Shown here in pieces: positions 49,013-58,210 of a stretch of 64,000 nucleotides of DNA. The DNA is from Nocardia sp. CDC159. GTDB lineage: Bacteria; Actinomycetota; Actinomycetes; Mycobacteriales; Mycobacteriaceae. The notes below the pieces were generated by a model, which worked only from the letters and a program-made list of their open reading frames with translations, searched no databases and was not told where the DNA came from. Position 1 is the first letter of the stretch. Every line of letters begins with the position of its first letter. The stretch is from contig NZ_JAMRXH010000008.1 of NCBI RefSeq assembly GCF_023740735.1, positions 1 through 64,000 of the forward strand, given 5' to 3'. The translations under genes were made by a program, and so were the position numbers.

Positions 49013-49990
49013 ATGTCCGATACCCCCGCATCCGGCGGTTACCTGGCTCGCCGGCGTGCCCGCCGGGATCTCACCGGCAAACACGTCCTCATCACCGGCG
49101 CCTCCTCCGGCATCGGCCGGGCCGCGGCGATCGCGGTCGCCCAGAAGGGCGCGGTCGTGTTTCTGCTCGCCCGCCGGAGTGAGGAATTGGCCGCCGTGGT
49201 CGACGAGATCGAGGCCACCGGCGGTCAGGCCTACGCCTACCAGTGCGACGTCACCGATTCCGAATCGGTCGAGCACACCGTCAAGACCATTCTCGACGAA
49301 CACGACCACGTCGACATGCTGGTCAACAATGCCGGGCGTTCCATTCGCCGGGCCGTGCACCGGTCCGTCGACCGGCTGCACGATTTCGAACGGACCATGG
49401 CGGTCAACTACTTCGGCGCCGTCCGAATGACCCTGGCGCTGCTCCCCCAGATGCGTGAGCGCAAATTCGGCCACATCGTCAATATCTCCAGCGCCGGTGT
49501 GCAGGTCGCCACCCCGCGCTTCGCGGCCTATCTCGCGAGCAAGGCCGCCCTGGACAAGTTCGCGGAGGTGACGGCGGCCGAAATGCTTGCCGACAACATC
49601 ACTTTCACCACCATCCACATGCCCCTGGTTCGCACTCCGATGATCACGCCCAGCGGGAAGCAGGGCCCCTCGGAATCGCCGGAGTGGGCCGCGGCGACCA
49701 TCGTCCGCGCGCTGTCGGAGCGCCCGAAGCAGATCGACGTCCCGATCGGCACGCTCGCCGAATACGGCCACATGTTCGCCCCGCGCCTCACGAACTCGAT
49801 CCTGCACCGCTACTACCGGGCACTGCCGGACTCCCCGGCCGCCAAGGGCGAAGTATCCCCCGACGAACTCCCCGAACCGGAGGTGCTCGCCCCCGCCCCC
49901 AAGCCGCGCCGCCAGCCCTCGACGGCCGGTCGCGTCACCCGCACGGCCCTGCGCCGAGCCGCCCGGCTGGTCCCGGGGACGCACTGGTAG
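49013..49990 (+). CDS. Short-chain dehydrogenase/reductase
   Basis: 325 residues. ITGASSGIGRAAAIAVA, NNAGRSIRRAV and YLASKAALDKF form the classical SDR cofactor and active sites. The C-terminal ~60 residues are an extra Pro/Arg-rich tail ending LRRAARLVPGTHW. This resembles mycobacterial SDRs linked to acyl/lipid reduction. It has its own palindromic operator. Substrate unknown. Confidence 0.8.
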   Translation: MSDTPASGGYLARRRARRDLTGKHVLITGASSGIGRAAAIAVAQKGAVVFLLARRSEELAAVVDEIEATGGQAYAYQCDVTDSESVEHTVKTILDEHDHVDMLVNNAGRSIRRAVHRSVDRLHDFERTMAVNYFGAVRMTLALLPQMRERKFGHIVNISSAGVQVATPRFAAYLASKAALDKFAEVTAAEMLADNITFTTIHMPLVRTPMITPSGKQGPSESPEWAAATIVRALSERPKQIDVPIGTLAEYGHMFAPRLTNSILHRYYRALPDSPAAKGEVSPDELPEPEVLAPAPKPRRQPSTAGRVTRTALRRAARLVPGTHW

Positions 49991-50035
49991 CCCGCGCGGC
50001 CCGTCGAGGGCGACAAGTCCGAGAAACGCTGGGCA

Positions 50036-50950
50036 TCAGGGCAATTCGCGCGGCGGGTCGGCGATGATCGCCGTGGCCGGTTTGGCGGCGGCGGCGCAGC
50101 TGGCCTGGCGGGGCGGGTAGGCCGTGGTGTGGGTGGTGACCAGCCAGCGGCGGCCGTCGCGGTGGGTGACGGTGGCCGCGCCCGCGAAGGTGGTGGGGTC
50201 ACCGGTGGGAAGGGCGTCGGGGGCGGGGGTCACCGTGAGGTCGTCGGAGGCCGCCGGGAGCTGGCGGCGGACGGCGATTTCGGCTACCTGTTCGACCGGG
50301 GTGTAGCAGCTGCGGCCACGGAAACCGGTGAGGGAGATCGCGTTTCGGTGGGCGGCGGCGACGGCCTCGAGGGCGTCGTCCGAGCCGACGCGGCCGTAGG
50401 TCAGGCCGGACGGGAGGAGCACCATCGCGGGGGCGAAGCGGTGACCGCCGGTGTGCGAGCATTCCCAGACCAGATCGGGATATGCGGCGGACAGGCGGGC
50501 GGCGATGGGGCGGCCGAGCAGGGCGCAGCACTGATCGCGTTTCCCGTGGGCGCACACCAGCACCAGCGGATCGCGCACCGGCGCGCCGATTCCCGGCGCG
50601 GGGCCGTTGAGCAGGTGCGGATCGAGATCGAGCAGCTGCTTCAGGTCGGTGATCTCGAAGCGCTCACACCAGGAATCCCGCGGTCGCGAGCTTGCGATGA
50701 AAACCGTTCGGGTACCCGTGAATTCGTTGCGTCCGGGGCGCCGGATCAGGGTGGGCCGCACCCGCGCCGCCTTGACGCGGGGCGCCAATTCGGCCGTGAT
50801 CTCGGGGCCGAGCACCTCGTCACCGATCACGTCCCGTCCCCACGCCCCGGGTTGTTCGATGCACAGCCATCCGGAAACCCGCGTGGCACTTCCGGGCAGG
50901 GGAATATCGGCCGACGCGGCCGAACACGGCATTCCCTCGAAGTCGGTCAT
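50036..50950 (-). CDS. Sucrase/ferredoxin-like (Suc_Fer) protein
   Basis: 304 residues. VLVCAHGKRDQCCALLG and CSHTGGHRFAPAMVLLPSG supply the C-x8-C and H-containing motif of thioredoxin-like [2Fe-2S] ferredoxin proteins of this family. Probably a cytosolic redox protein; partner unknown. It lies downstream of a hydrolase gene with a 9-base gap. Confidence 0.8.
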   Translation of the reverse strand: MTDFEGMPCSAASADIPLPGSATRVSGWLCIEQPGAWGRDVIGDEVLGPEITAELAPRVKAARVRPTLIRRPGRNEFTGTRTVFIASSRPRDSWCERFEITDLKQLLDLDPHLLNGPAPGIGAPVRDPLVLVCAHGKRDQCCALLGRPIAARLSAAYPDLVWECSHTGGHRFAPAMVLLPSGLTYGRVGSDDALEAVAAAHRNAISLTGFRGRSCYTPVEQVAEIAVRRQLPAASDDLTVTPAPDALPTGDPTTFAGAATVTHRDGRRWLVTTHTTAYPPRQASCAAAAKPATAIIADPPRELP

Positions 50951-50959
50951 AGGTCCACC

Positions 50960-51784
50960 TCAATGACCGAGAAAGGGCAGCACCGCGGCGGCGAACTGAC
51001 GATAGCGGTCGCGATGGATGCTGTGCCCGCAGGCGAATGCCTCGACCGCGCAGTCGGCGACGCTGGTGCGGAAGACCTCCAGCTTCTCGGGATCGACCAT
51101 GCCGCCCGGGCCGCCGCGCAGCATCAGGGTGGGGGCCGTGATCTCCGACAACCGCTCCCACCACTCCGGATTCGGCTTACGGAACTGCTCCAGCGCGATC
51201 CGGGTCATCGACCGGTCGAAGGCCAATACGGCCCGCGGATGCCGGAGCAGGCTGCTGGTGGCGTGCCAGAGTTCGGGCGGGGTGGGCAGGCGACGGGTGA
51301 GGGTGAGCTGTTCGTCGCCGGAACGCAGGGGCAGCGGCTGCTCCTCGATCACCAGGCGGCGGACCAGCCCGGGGCGCTCGATGGCCACGCACGACACCGC
51401 GTAACCGCCCAGCGAATGTCCGACCAGATCGACGGCGGTCAGTTCGAGCCGATCGCACAGCCGCAGCACATCGGCGCCGAACTCCTCGAAGCGGTAGGAC
51501 TCGGTGTGCGCGCTGCGACCGTGGCCGCGCAGATCGGGAATGATCACCCGGCGACCCAGCCGCACCAGGCGGCGGGCGAAGCGGTCCCAGGTGTGACCGT
51601 CGCCACCCATGCCATGCACGAGCACCACCGGAACATCGGAGCGGGGATGGTCGACGGTCGCCGGGCCGGAATCGCGATAGGCGATCAGCACGCCGTTCAG
51701 CGGCACCCGGGTAACGGTCGACTCCACGATTTGCCAGGATACGGGTTCGCCGACGGCGTCGTCGCAGCTTGTGCCGCTCGTCAT
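50960..51784 (-). CDS. Alpha/beta hydrolase, 274 aa
   Basis: VVLVHGMGGDGHTW, DLRGHGRSAHT, GHSLGGYAV (Ser), a late Asp (GGMVDPEKL) and GHSIHRDRY (His) form a complete triad. Read from ATG at 51784; a downstream start (VTRVPLNG) is possible. It is divergent from the methyltransferase. Substrate unknown. Confidence 0.8.
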   Translation of the reverse strand: MTSGTSCDDAVGEPVSWQIVESTVTRVPLNGVLIAYRDSGPATVDHPRSDVPVVLVHGMGGDGHTWDRFARRLVRLGRRVIIPDLRGHGRSAHTESYRFEEFGADVLRLCDRLELTAVDLVGHSLGGYAVSCVAIERPGLVRRLVIEEQPLPLRSGDEQLTLTRRLPTPPELWHATSSLLRHPRAVLAFDRSMTRIALEQFRKPNPEWWERLSEITAPTLMLRGGPGGMVDPEKLEVFRTSVADCAVEAFACGHSIHRDRYRQFAAAVLPFLGH

Positions 51785-51856
51785 AGCCGGAACGCATGGC
51801 TCGCGGCTGCCCGAAACTCGCTGGGCCGCCCGACGCCCACGCGCAATACTGCGAAC

Positions 51857-52558
51857 ATGCCGAGCTTCGCCGATTTCGACAGCCGCAACTATCGCACCGT
51901 CGACGTCGCCACCGGATACGACGGATGGGCGCCGACCTATGAGCAGACGGTCATGGACGAGATGGATCTGGCACTGCTGGATCGGCTGCGGCATCCGCGA
52001 TGGGGACGGATCGGCCGAGCCGCCGACCTCGGCTGCGGGACCGGCCGCACCGGCGCGTGGCTGCGCGGGCGGGGCATCGACCGCATCGACGGCGTGGATC
52101 TGAGCGCGGGCATGCTGGCCCGGGCCCGGGAACGTGGCGTGCACGACTCGCTCGCGCTCGGCGATGTGCGCGATACCGGGTTGGACAGCGGCGCTTATGA
52201 TCTGGTGATCTGCTCGCTCATCGACGAGCATCTGCCCGAACTGGGCCCGCTGTACGACGAGGCGCGCAGGCTGGCCGCGCCGGGGGCGATATTCGTCTCG
52301 GTCAGCTATCACCCGCAGTTCATCATGGTGACCGGCATGCCGACGCATTACACCGACGCGTCCGGCGAGTCGCTGGCGATCAGCACCCATCTGCACCTGT
52401 TCAGCGATCATGTGAACGCCGGGGTGGCGGCGGGGTGGCGCCTGGCCGAGGCCACCGAGGCGGTGGTCGACGACGGCTGGCTGGCGGCGAAGCCGAAATG
52501 GGCTCGGCTGCGCGGACATCCGTTCACGATGGCGCTGGTGTGGACGCTGTCGGAGTAG
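51857..52558 (+). CDS. Class I SAM-dependent methyltransferase
   Basis: 233 residues. AADLGCGTGRTGAWL is the SAM-binding motif I, with DGVDLSAGML and YDLVICSLIDEHL following. A small-molecule or lipid methyltransferase is likely; the substrate is not evident. It is followed by a VOC protein gene on the same strand (55-base gap). Confidence 0.8.
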   Translation: MPSFADFDSRNYRTVDVATGYDGWAPTYEQTVMDEMDLALLDRLRHPRWGRIGRAADLGCGTGRTGAWLRGRGIDRIDGVDLSAGMLARARERGVHDSLALGDVRDTGLDSGAYDLVICSLIDEHLPELGPLYDEARRLAAPGAIFVSVSYHPQFIMVTGMPTHYTDASGESLAISTHLHLFSDHVNAGVAAGWRLAEATEAVVDDGWLAAKPKWARLRGHPFTMALVWTLSE

Positions 52559-52613
52559 CAGCGGGCGCACCGGTTTCGGCATTTTTGTCGGTGGTGGATG
52601 GGATGCTTCGGGC

Positions 52614-52982
52614 ATGGATTGGAAAATCGAGCTCGTCGCCATTCCCGTCACCGATGTGGACCGCGCCAAGGACTTCTACACCAGGATCGGTTTCAACGCC
52701 GACTACGACCAAAGCCCCACCGAGGACATCCGTTTCGTGCAGCTCACTCCGCCCGGCTCGGGCTGTTCGATCTGCATCGGCAAGGGCATCACGCAGGCCG
52801 CGCCGGGCAGCGTCGAGGGTATGCAGATGGTGGTCGCCAGCGCCGAGGAGGCGTATCGGCAGCTGGTTGCCGCGGGTGTCGACGCCACCCCGGTGAAGGA
52901 CGAGGGCTGGGGGCTGTTCACGTATTTCGCCGATCCCGACGGCAACAAGTGGGCGGTGCAGGAGCTGCCGAAACAGGGCTGA
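52614..52982 (+). CDS. VOC (glyoxalase/bleomycin-resistance) protein
   Basis: 122 residues, one betaalpha-beta-beta-beta repeat plus half: VAIPVTDVDRAKDFYTRIGF at the N-terminus and FTYFADPDGNKWAVQEL at the C-terminus. Usually binds a divalent metal in a dimer. Substrate unknown. Ends 3 bases before the convergent imuB stop. Confidence 0.85.
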   Translation: MDWKIELVAIPVTDVDRAKDFYTRIGFNADYDQSPTEDIRFVQLTPPGSGCSICIGKGITQAAPGSVEGMQMVVASAEEAYRQLVAAGVDATPVKDEGWGLFTYFADPDGNKWAVQELPKQG

Positions 52983-52985
52983 CGG

Positions 52986-54815
52986 TCATTCGTAGAGGCC
53001 CTCGACATGCCAGCTTCCGGCGTAGCCGAGCAGCAGCAGGACACGGAATTGCTCGTCGAGCATGACCTGGGCACGGATGGCGTAATCGCCGGGGCGGTCG
53101 CCGGACCACCAGCGCTCGTCCAGCAGCCAGGGACCGGCCCAACCGGTCACCGCCCACTGCTTGCCGCCCCAGCGCAGCCGGGCCGGTTCGGCGGTGAACA
53201 GCCCGCGCTCGCTGATCCACACGCCCGTGCCGTCATCGGCCTCCAACATCACCTCCGGATGGCTCATCAGCACCACGGCCGGTGTCGGTGGCGGAAGCCT
53301 TCCGGGCCAGGGCGATTCGGGATCCGTCGCGGGGACGGGTTCGTCGCCGAGCGCCACCAGCGTGATCCGCTCGGCGGGACCACGCCCACCACTGAGCACC
53401 CCGATCCGCACCGCCTCCCCACCCAGCAGTCCCTGCACCCGCACCAGCGCCCGGCGGGCCCGCTCGTCCTCCTCCCCGACCCCGCCCCACAGCCCGAGCT
53501 GCAGCGCCCCGGCCGCCACCACCTCGACCGGTTCCAGTCGCAGCAGGATGATCGGCGCGCTGGGCACCGATTTCGGGGTGGTCGACTTTGCCGTATCGGT
53601 TGGAGTGGGCGCGGTGCGGGGTGGGTTCTCCTTCGCCGGAACGGGTTTCGATGTGCTCGGCCGGGCCGGAGAGGGGGTTGGATCGGCCTCGGGGGTCGCG
53701 CGGCCGTGGATTCTGCCGAAGGCCGCGTCGGGGTTCGGGGTGGCGCCGGTCAGGGTGCGGTGGGTGAGCCAGCCGTCCAGTTGCCAGCGGATGCGGTCGG
53801 CGGTGCCCTCGGGGGTGAGGGGTTCGGCGCAGCGCCAGATGCGGGAGAGTTGTTCTCCCGCGGCGGTTTCGGCGATTACCGCCAGGCGGGTGCAGGCCAC
53901 GCCCGCGGCGGAGAGGCGGTCGTGCAGATGGGTGGCCAGCAGGCGGCCCGCGAAGGCGGCGGCGTCGACGCGCTCGATCGGCGGGTCGCAGTGGTATTCG
54001 ACGGTCAGGTCCGGGGCCGGTGGGCGGGACGAGGGCGGGCGCTCGGGTTCGGCGCGGGCGCAGCGGTGTGCGCGGATGGCGTCGGCGTCGAAGCGGGAGG
54101 CGACCTCGGCGGGGGTGAGGGCGGCGAAATCACCGATGCGACGTAAACCCAAGCGGTGCAGGAGATCCACCAGCTCCTCGCGCTCGGGAGCGGCCAGGCT
54201 GGGCTCCAGCGCGAGTTCGGCGACCGGCAGGGGTGCGAGGAAGTTCGCGCCGCTCCCCGGCGCGACGATGGCGGCGCGGCGGGCCGCGATCACCGCGGTG
54301 GACAGCTCGTCGGCGATACCGATCTGGCACTCCACCCCAACCGCCGCGACGGCATCGATCAGCCGTTCGGCCGCCGCCTCCTCGGATCCGAAGAACCGGG
54401 CGGCACCGCGCGCACCCAGTACGAGCAGTCCCGGGCGCAACACCTCCACCCCGGGCACGGTCGCGTCCACGGCCGCCACCACCGGCTCGAACAGTCGCGC
54501 GTCCCGATCCGGATCCGCCTGCGCCACATACATATCCGGACACCGCGCCTGCGCCTCCCGCCGCTTCAGCCCCCGCCGCACCCCCGCCCCGCGCGCCACG
54601 GCGGAACACGCGACCACCCGATTCGCATGCAAAACCACCACCGGCCGAATAGGCGGCACATCGCCCACCGCCGCGGCGGCAACAGCGGGCCAATCCGGGC
54701 ACCACACGGCCAGCACCCGCGCCCCGCTCCGCTTCCTCACCCGCACAGCCGACCTCGCCCGAAGCCCCCGCCGCCCGGCCTGGGGGCCGGACGGCGGGGG
54801 GCATGGAAGCTCCAC
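52986..54815 (-). CDS. imuB: ImuB, inactive Y-family polymerase-like hub
   Basis: Up to 609 residues. The N-terminal LAVWCPDWPAVAAA and VARGAGVRRGLKRREAQARCP follow the Y-family fold, but catalytic acidic residues are missing. QLGLWGG (residues ~460) matches the ImuB beta-clamp motif QLxLWG. A Pro/Thr/Lys-rich linker (residues ~365-420) precedes it. ImuB links DnaE2 and ImuA' to the clamp in translesion synthesis. The true start may lie downstream of the GTG at 54815. Confidence 0.9.
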   Translation of the reverse strand: MELPCPPPSGPQAGRRGLRARSAVRVRKRSGARVLAVWCPDWPAVAAAAVGDVPPIRPVVVLHANRVVACSAVARGAGVRRGLKRREAQARCPDMYVAQADPDRDARLFEPVVAAVDATVPGVEVLRPGLLVLGARGAARFFGSEEAAAERLIDAVAAVGVECQIGIADELSTAVIAARRAAIVAPGSGANFLAPLPVAELALEPSLAAPEREELVDLLHRLGLRRIGDFAALTPAEVASRFDADAIRAHRCARAEPERPPSSRPPAPDLTVEYHCDPPIERVDAAAFAGRLLATHLHDRLSAAGVACTRLAVIAETAAGEQLSRIWRCAEPLTPEGTADRIRWQLDGWLTHRTLTGATPNPDAAFGRIHGRATPEADPTPSPARPSTSKPVPAKENPPRTAPTPTDTAKSTTPKSVPSAPIILLRLEPVEVVAAGALQLGLWGGVGEEDERARRALVRVQGLLGGEAVRIGVLSGGRGPAERITLVALGDEPVPATDPESPWPGRLPPPTPAVVLMSHPEVMLEADDGTGVWISERGLFTAEPARLRWGGKQWAVTGWAGPWLLDERWWSGDRPGDYAIRAQVMLDEQFRVLLLLGYAGSWHVEGLYE

Positions 54816-54842
54816 CCGAGGGCCGGACGGAAGGAAACGAAG

Positions 54843-55580
54843 TTATGAGGCGACATCGCCGACGGGCTCCAGCGATGGTGGGGTATTCGGTTGGGGGGTA
54901 AGCCATTCCACGCGGTCGTTGCGGGGGCACAGGGTGAGGCGGCCGGTGCGGGGTGGGGTGGAGCGGGTGCGGACGGAGACGTTGAGGTGGATGGTGTGCA
55001 GGCGGCCGCGGCCGCGGGACAGGCCCTCGTAGCCCGCTATGCGGCTATCGATGCGGAGGGTGGCGCCGGTCCAGGCGCCGCCGGTCACCACGAGGGTGGC
55101 ACCCTTGCTGCGGGCGCGGGCGGCGAGGACGCGGGTGCGGCTGGGCGGGACCGAAATGCCGCCCAGGCCGAGTACGACCAGGTCCAGACCGTCGAGCAAC
55201 ACCGCGGCGATCTCGACGGGATCGGGACCGGGATCGGGGACGACCGCCAGTTTGCCCAATTGGGCGCCCATTTCGGCCGCGGCGAGCAGGCCCAGGCGCG
55301 GCAGGCCGACGGCCGCGGCATGACCGCCGCTACCGGTGACCGCGGCCAGCAGACCCGCCAGCAGCGATGTCGCACCCGAGTACGCCACCACCGAACCTTT
55401 GGCCAGACCGCCCTCGGGCAGCAGCCCTACCAGCGCGGACGGTACGGGTAGCGGTTCTCGTCGCAGCTCGGCGGCCGAGGGCAGCCGTCCGGCCGTCATC
55501 GCGCCGCGGGCCGGAATCGCGGCCATGCGCCGCCGCAGCTCGGCCAGCCGCTCCGCTGTCGAGGTATCAGGCGAACCCAT
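54843..55580 (-). CDS. imuA': ImuA' translesion accessory protein
   Basis: 245 residues from MGSPDTSTAERLAELRRRM. A RecA-fold-like core (VVAYSGATSLLAGLLAAVTG; LDLVVLGLGGISVPP) lacks a normal Walker motif, as expected for actinobacterial ImuA'. It is co-directional with imuB (27-base gap) and follows an SOS box at 55664. Confidence 0.85.
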   Translation of the reverse strand: MGSPDTSTAERLAELRRRMAAIPARGAMTAGRLPSAAELRREPLPVPSALVGLLPEGGLAKGSVVAYSGATSLLAGLLAAVTGSGGHAAAVGLPRLGLLAAAEMGAQLGKLAVVPDPGPDPVEIAAVLLDGLDLVVLGLGGISVPPSRTRVLAARARSKGATLVVTGGAWTGATLRIDSRIAGYEGLSRGRGRLHTIHLNVSVRTRSTPPRTGRLTLCPRNDRVEWLTPQPNTPPSLEPVGDVAS

Positions 55581-55663
55581 CTTCGACCACCACTCTCCTA
55601 CCGATGGACTCCCGCCGACGCCGGACCGATACTTCACAGCACCGATCCAGCTATCGATTCGAA

Positions 55664-55679
55664 TCGAATATACGTTCGA
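55664..55679. promoter_or_regulatory. LexA (SOS) box of imuA'-imuB
   Basis: TCGAATATACGTTCGA, a 16-base mycobacterial-type SOS box, 83 bases upstream of imuA'. It is a near-match to the dnaE2 box, so both halves of the mutasome are induced together. Confidence 0.8.
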
Positions 55680-55784
55680 TTCATCCTCAGTAGAACCCCA
55701 CCCCCCGATCCCGTCAAGCGCCACGCGCACAACCTCGAGTTCCGAAGCAGGCCAGTCAGGATGGTTTTCCGCTATCCTCGCGCC

Positions 55785-56921
55785 GTGACTGAACGCGCCC
55801 GCCCCATCGTCGGCCCCGATTATCTGGTCGCCGGACGCTATCGCCTGCAGTCGAAGCTCGGCGGCGGCGGCATGGGCGCGGTGTGGCTGGCCCACGACCG
55901 GCTACTCGATCGCGACGTCGCCATCAAACAGGTGTTGTCCACGGCCGGACTCAGCGAGGACGAGGCCAACGAGGTTCGCAACCGCATCATCCACGAGGGC
56001 CGGGTCGCGGCGAAACTGTCGCACGAACACGCCATCGCCGTCTACGACGTGGTGCTCGAGGCCGGTGAGCCGTGGTTGGTGATGGAGTACCTGCCCTCGC
56101 GCAGCGTGGCCAAGGCGCTGGCGCTGGTGGACGTGCTGCCGCCGATCGAGGTCGCCCAGATCGGCGCGCAGGTCGCCGACGCGCTCGCGGCCGCGCACGC
56201 CGCGGGCATCGTGCATCGCGACATCAAGCCCGGCAACATCCTGGTCGCCGATCGCGGCGCCGAGGTGGGCAAGGTGAAGCTCAGCGACTTCGGCATCTCC
56301 AGCGGCGCCGGGGATCCGTCCGACGATGCGGATGACACGATCACCGGAACGCCCGCCTATCTGCCGCCGGAGGTGGCGCGCGGATACAAGCCGACCGCCG
56401 CCAGCGACGTATTCTCGCTCGGCGCAACGCTTTACACCGCCGTCGAGGGCCAGCCACCCTACGGGTTCCACGAAGACAACAACGTGATCGTCGAGCGTGC
56501 GGCCATGGCGCAGATCATTCCGCCCAGTCGCAGCGGCGCGCTCACCGAGGTGCTGCTGCACATGATGGAGCCCGCACCGCAACGCCGCCCGAGCATGGCC
56601 GAGGCGCGCAACGAAATCCTCACCGCCGCCTTCGGTCCCGGCACCGGGCCCTACATCCTCGGCGCCCCCGTGCGCACCGAGGACGGCACGATTCCCGCCT
56701 GGGCGGCCCGCAACTCCGCCAGCGGTCTGCGCAGCCCACACTCCACGCCGCTGCCGCGTCCGCCGCGCGCGGTGTCGCCGAGTGCGCCCGCGCCGCAACG
56801 GAAATCGAACGGCGGAATCAAGATCGGCAACCTCGGGCCCAATGCCGCACCGCTGGCGATCGCGGTCGGCCTGCTCATCGGGCTGCTGATCCTGATCGTC
56901 GTCCTCGTCGCCGTGATGTGA
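55785..56921 (+). CDS. Ser/Thr protein kinase, tail-anchored
   Basis: 378 residues from GTG. GGGGMGAVWLAHD (P-loop), VAIKQV (Lys), HRDIKPGN (catalytic Asp), DFG and TPAYLPPEVARG are all present, so it should be active. A Pro-rich juxtamembrane linker leads to one transmembrane helix at the very C-terminus (residues ~353-376) with no external sensor domain. It may respond to membrane partners. Its stop is 15 bases from the convergent response regulator. Confidence 0.92.
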   Translation: MTERARPIVGPDYLVAGRYRLQSKLGGGGMGAVWLAHDRLLDRDVAIKQVLSTAGLSEDEANEVRNRIIHEGRVAAKLSHEHAIAVYDVVLEAGEPWLVMEYLPSRSVAKALALVDVLPPIEVAQIGAQVADALAAAHAAGIVHRDIKPGNILVADRGAEVGKVKLSDFGISSGAGDPSDDADDTITGTPAYLPPEVARGYKPTAASDVFSLGATLYTAVEGQPPYGFHEDNNVIVERAAMAQIIPPSRSGALTEVLLHMMEPAPQRRPSMAEARNEILTAAFGPGTGPYILGAPVRTEDGTIPAWAARNSASGLRSPHSTPLPRPPRAVSPSAPAPQRKSNGGIKIGNLGPNAAPLAIAVGLLIGLLILIVVLVAVM

Positions 56922-56936
56922 GCGCCGGACGAAGGT

Positions 56937-57626
56937 TCAGTCGATGCGCCGGCGATGCGCCCAGCGGGTGAGCGCGTTTCGGTTGGACTGCTGCGTCTTT
57001 CGCAGAACGTTGGAGGCGTGGGTCTCCACGGTCTTCACCGAGATGAACAGGGTCTCGGCGATTTCGCGGTAGGTGTAGCCGCGAGCGAGCAGGCGCAGCA
57101 CCTCGAGTTCGCGCGGGGTGAGGGAATCCAGTTCGGGATCCAACGGCGGCTCCGGCGCGGGTGAGCGGCCGGTGAACGAGTCGAGCACGAAACCCGCCAG
57201 CCGCGGACTGAACACCGCGTCCCCGCCCGCCACCCGCCGAATCCCGTCCGCCAGTTCGGATCCCGAGATGGTCTTGGTGACATAGCCGCGGGCGCCCGCG
57301 CGGATCACCGCGATCACGTCCTCGGCCGCATCGGACACGCTCAGCGCCAGGCACACCGGGCTCTGCCTGCGGGAACCCTGCGTCTCCTCCGACCCCTGAC
57401 CGTTCGGCCGGTCCTCGATACCCTGCAGCACCGCGACCCCGCCGCCGTCGGGCATGTGCACATCGAGCAGCACCACATCCGGCCGGGTGGACCTGATCCC
57501 GGCAATGGCCTCGCTCACCCCACCGGCCTCCCCGACCACCTCCATATCGGATTCACGGCTCAGTTCGGCCCGCACGCCGGAGCGGAATACGGCATGGTCA
57601 TCGACCAGAAAGACCCGGATTGTCAC
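56937..57626 (-). CDS. NarL/LuxR-type response regulator (EsrR-like)
   Basis: 229 residues from GTG. Receiver: FLVDDHAVFRSG, VLLDVHMPDGG (phospho-Asp) and GYVTKTISG (Lys). The C-terminal LuxR HTH: LTPRELEVLRLLARGYTYREIAETLFISVKTVETHASNVLRK. An unusual insert (residues ~75-90, PNGQGSEETQGSRRQ) breaks the receiver. Its partner is the PspC-domain kinase at 58211; a decayed gene lies between. Confidence 0.85.
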   Translation of the reverse strand: MTIRVFLVDDHAVFRSGVRAELSRESDMEVVGEAGGVSEAIAGIRSTRPDVVLLDVHMPDGGGVAVLQGIEDRPNGQGSEETQGSRRQSPVCLALSVSDAAEDVIAVIRAGARGYVTKTISGSELADGIRRVAGGDAVFSPRLAGFVLDSFTGRSPAPEPPLDPELDSLTPRELEVLRLLARGYTYREIAETLFISVKTVETHASNVLRKTQQSNRNALTRWAHRRRID

Positions 57627-57793
57627 TGTTCTCCTCCACCTCGAGCCGAAGCCGCCGGGCGCGCAGATCGCCCACTCATCGGTACCACACCACACCCGGG
57701 TCCGCTGGTATCCAGGTCACGAGCCGGACGTCCGCGCACGACAAACATAGGATCAACTCGGGTCGGTCGGGGTGATACCTACCCGGCCTATTC

Positions 57794-58196
57794 GTCGAGT
57801 TCGAGCACCTCGGCAGCACAGCCGTGCCGGGCCTGGCCGCCAAACCCATCATCGATCCGATGGCCGCCGTGTGCGATATCAACGAGATGACCACGCACGA
57901 GCCGAAATTGGCGAAGCTGGGCTACCACCCTCGAGCCGACCTGGATGAGCGGGCGGCTGTCCTACCCGCGCGCCGAGCTGGATGGGACCCGTACCACCAT
58001 CCGCACGTCGTGCGCGCGGCGGACTGGGACGACCAGAACGAGCGGTTCCCGCGAGACCACCTGCGCACTCATCCGGAGGCTGCCGCCGAATACGCCGCCC
58101 GTGAACGGCAACTGGCGCCCAGCTCTGATCCAGCGCCTGGTCGACGAGGCCCGCACCACACGCGGCCTGCCGCTGGTGCCGGTTTGGGTGGACTGA
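57794..58196 (+). pseudogene. Decayed grpB-family gene
   Basis: On the plus strand, VEFEHLGSTAVPGLAAKPIID (57794-57856) is the signature opening of GrpB (UPF0157) proteins, and HLRTHPEAAAEYAARERQLA (in the same phase further on) is its C-terminal signature. A last piece, LIQRLVDEARTTRGLPLVPVWVD (58125-58196), lies in a different frame. The middle third of the protein is missing and the start lacks a Met. Lesions are deletions and at least one frameshift. Confidence 0.65.
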
Positions 58197-58210
58197 GCGC
58201 AGGCCCGAAC

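Noticed and set aside
48852..49031. Longer N-terminus for DnaE2
   Set aside because: It would start within or beyond the LexA box and lacks a ribosome site, whereas GGAGGG precedes 48851.
46608..52558. Rightward ORFs of 594 and 809 codons opposite dnaE2 and the 50-51 kb genes
   Set aside because: Antisense shadows without domain signatures; only the last 233 codons of the second (51857-52558) are real, as the methyltransferase.
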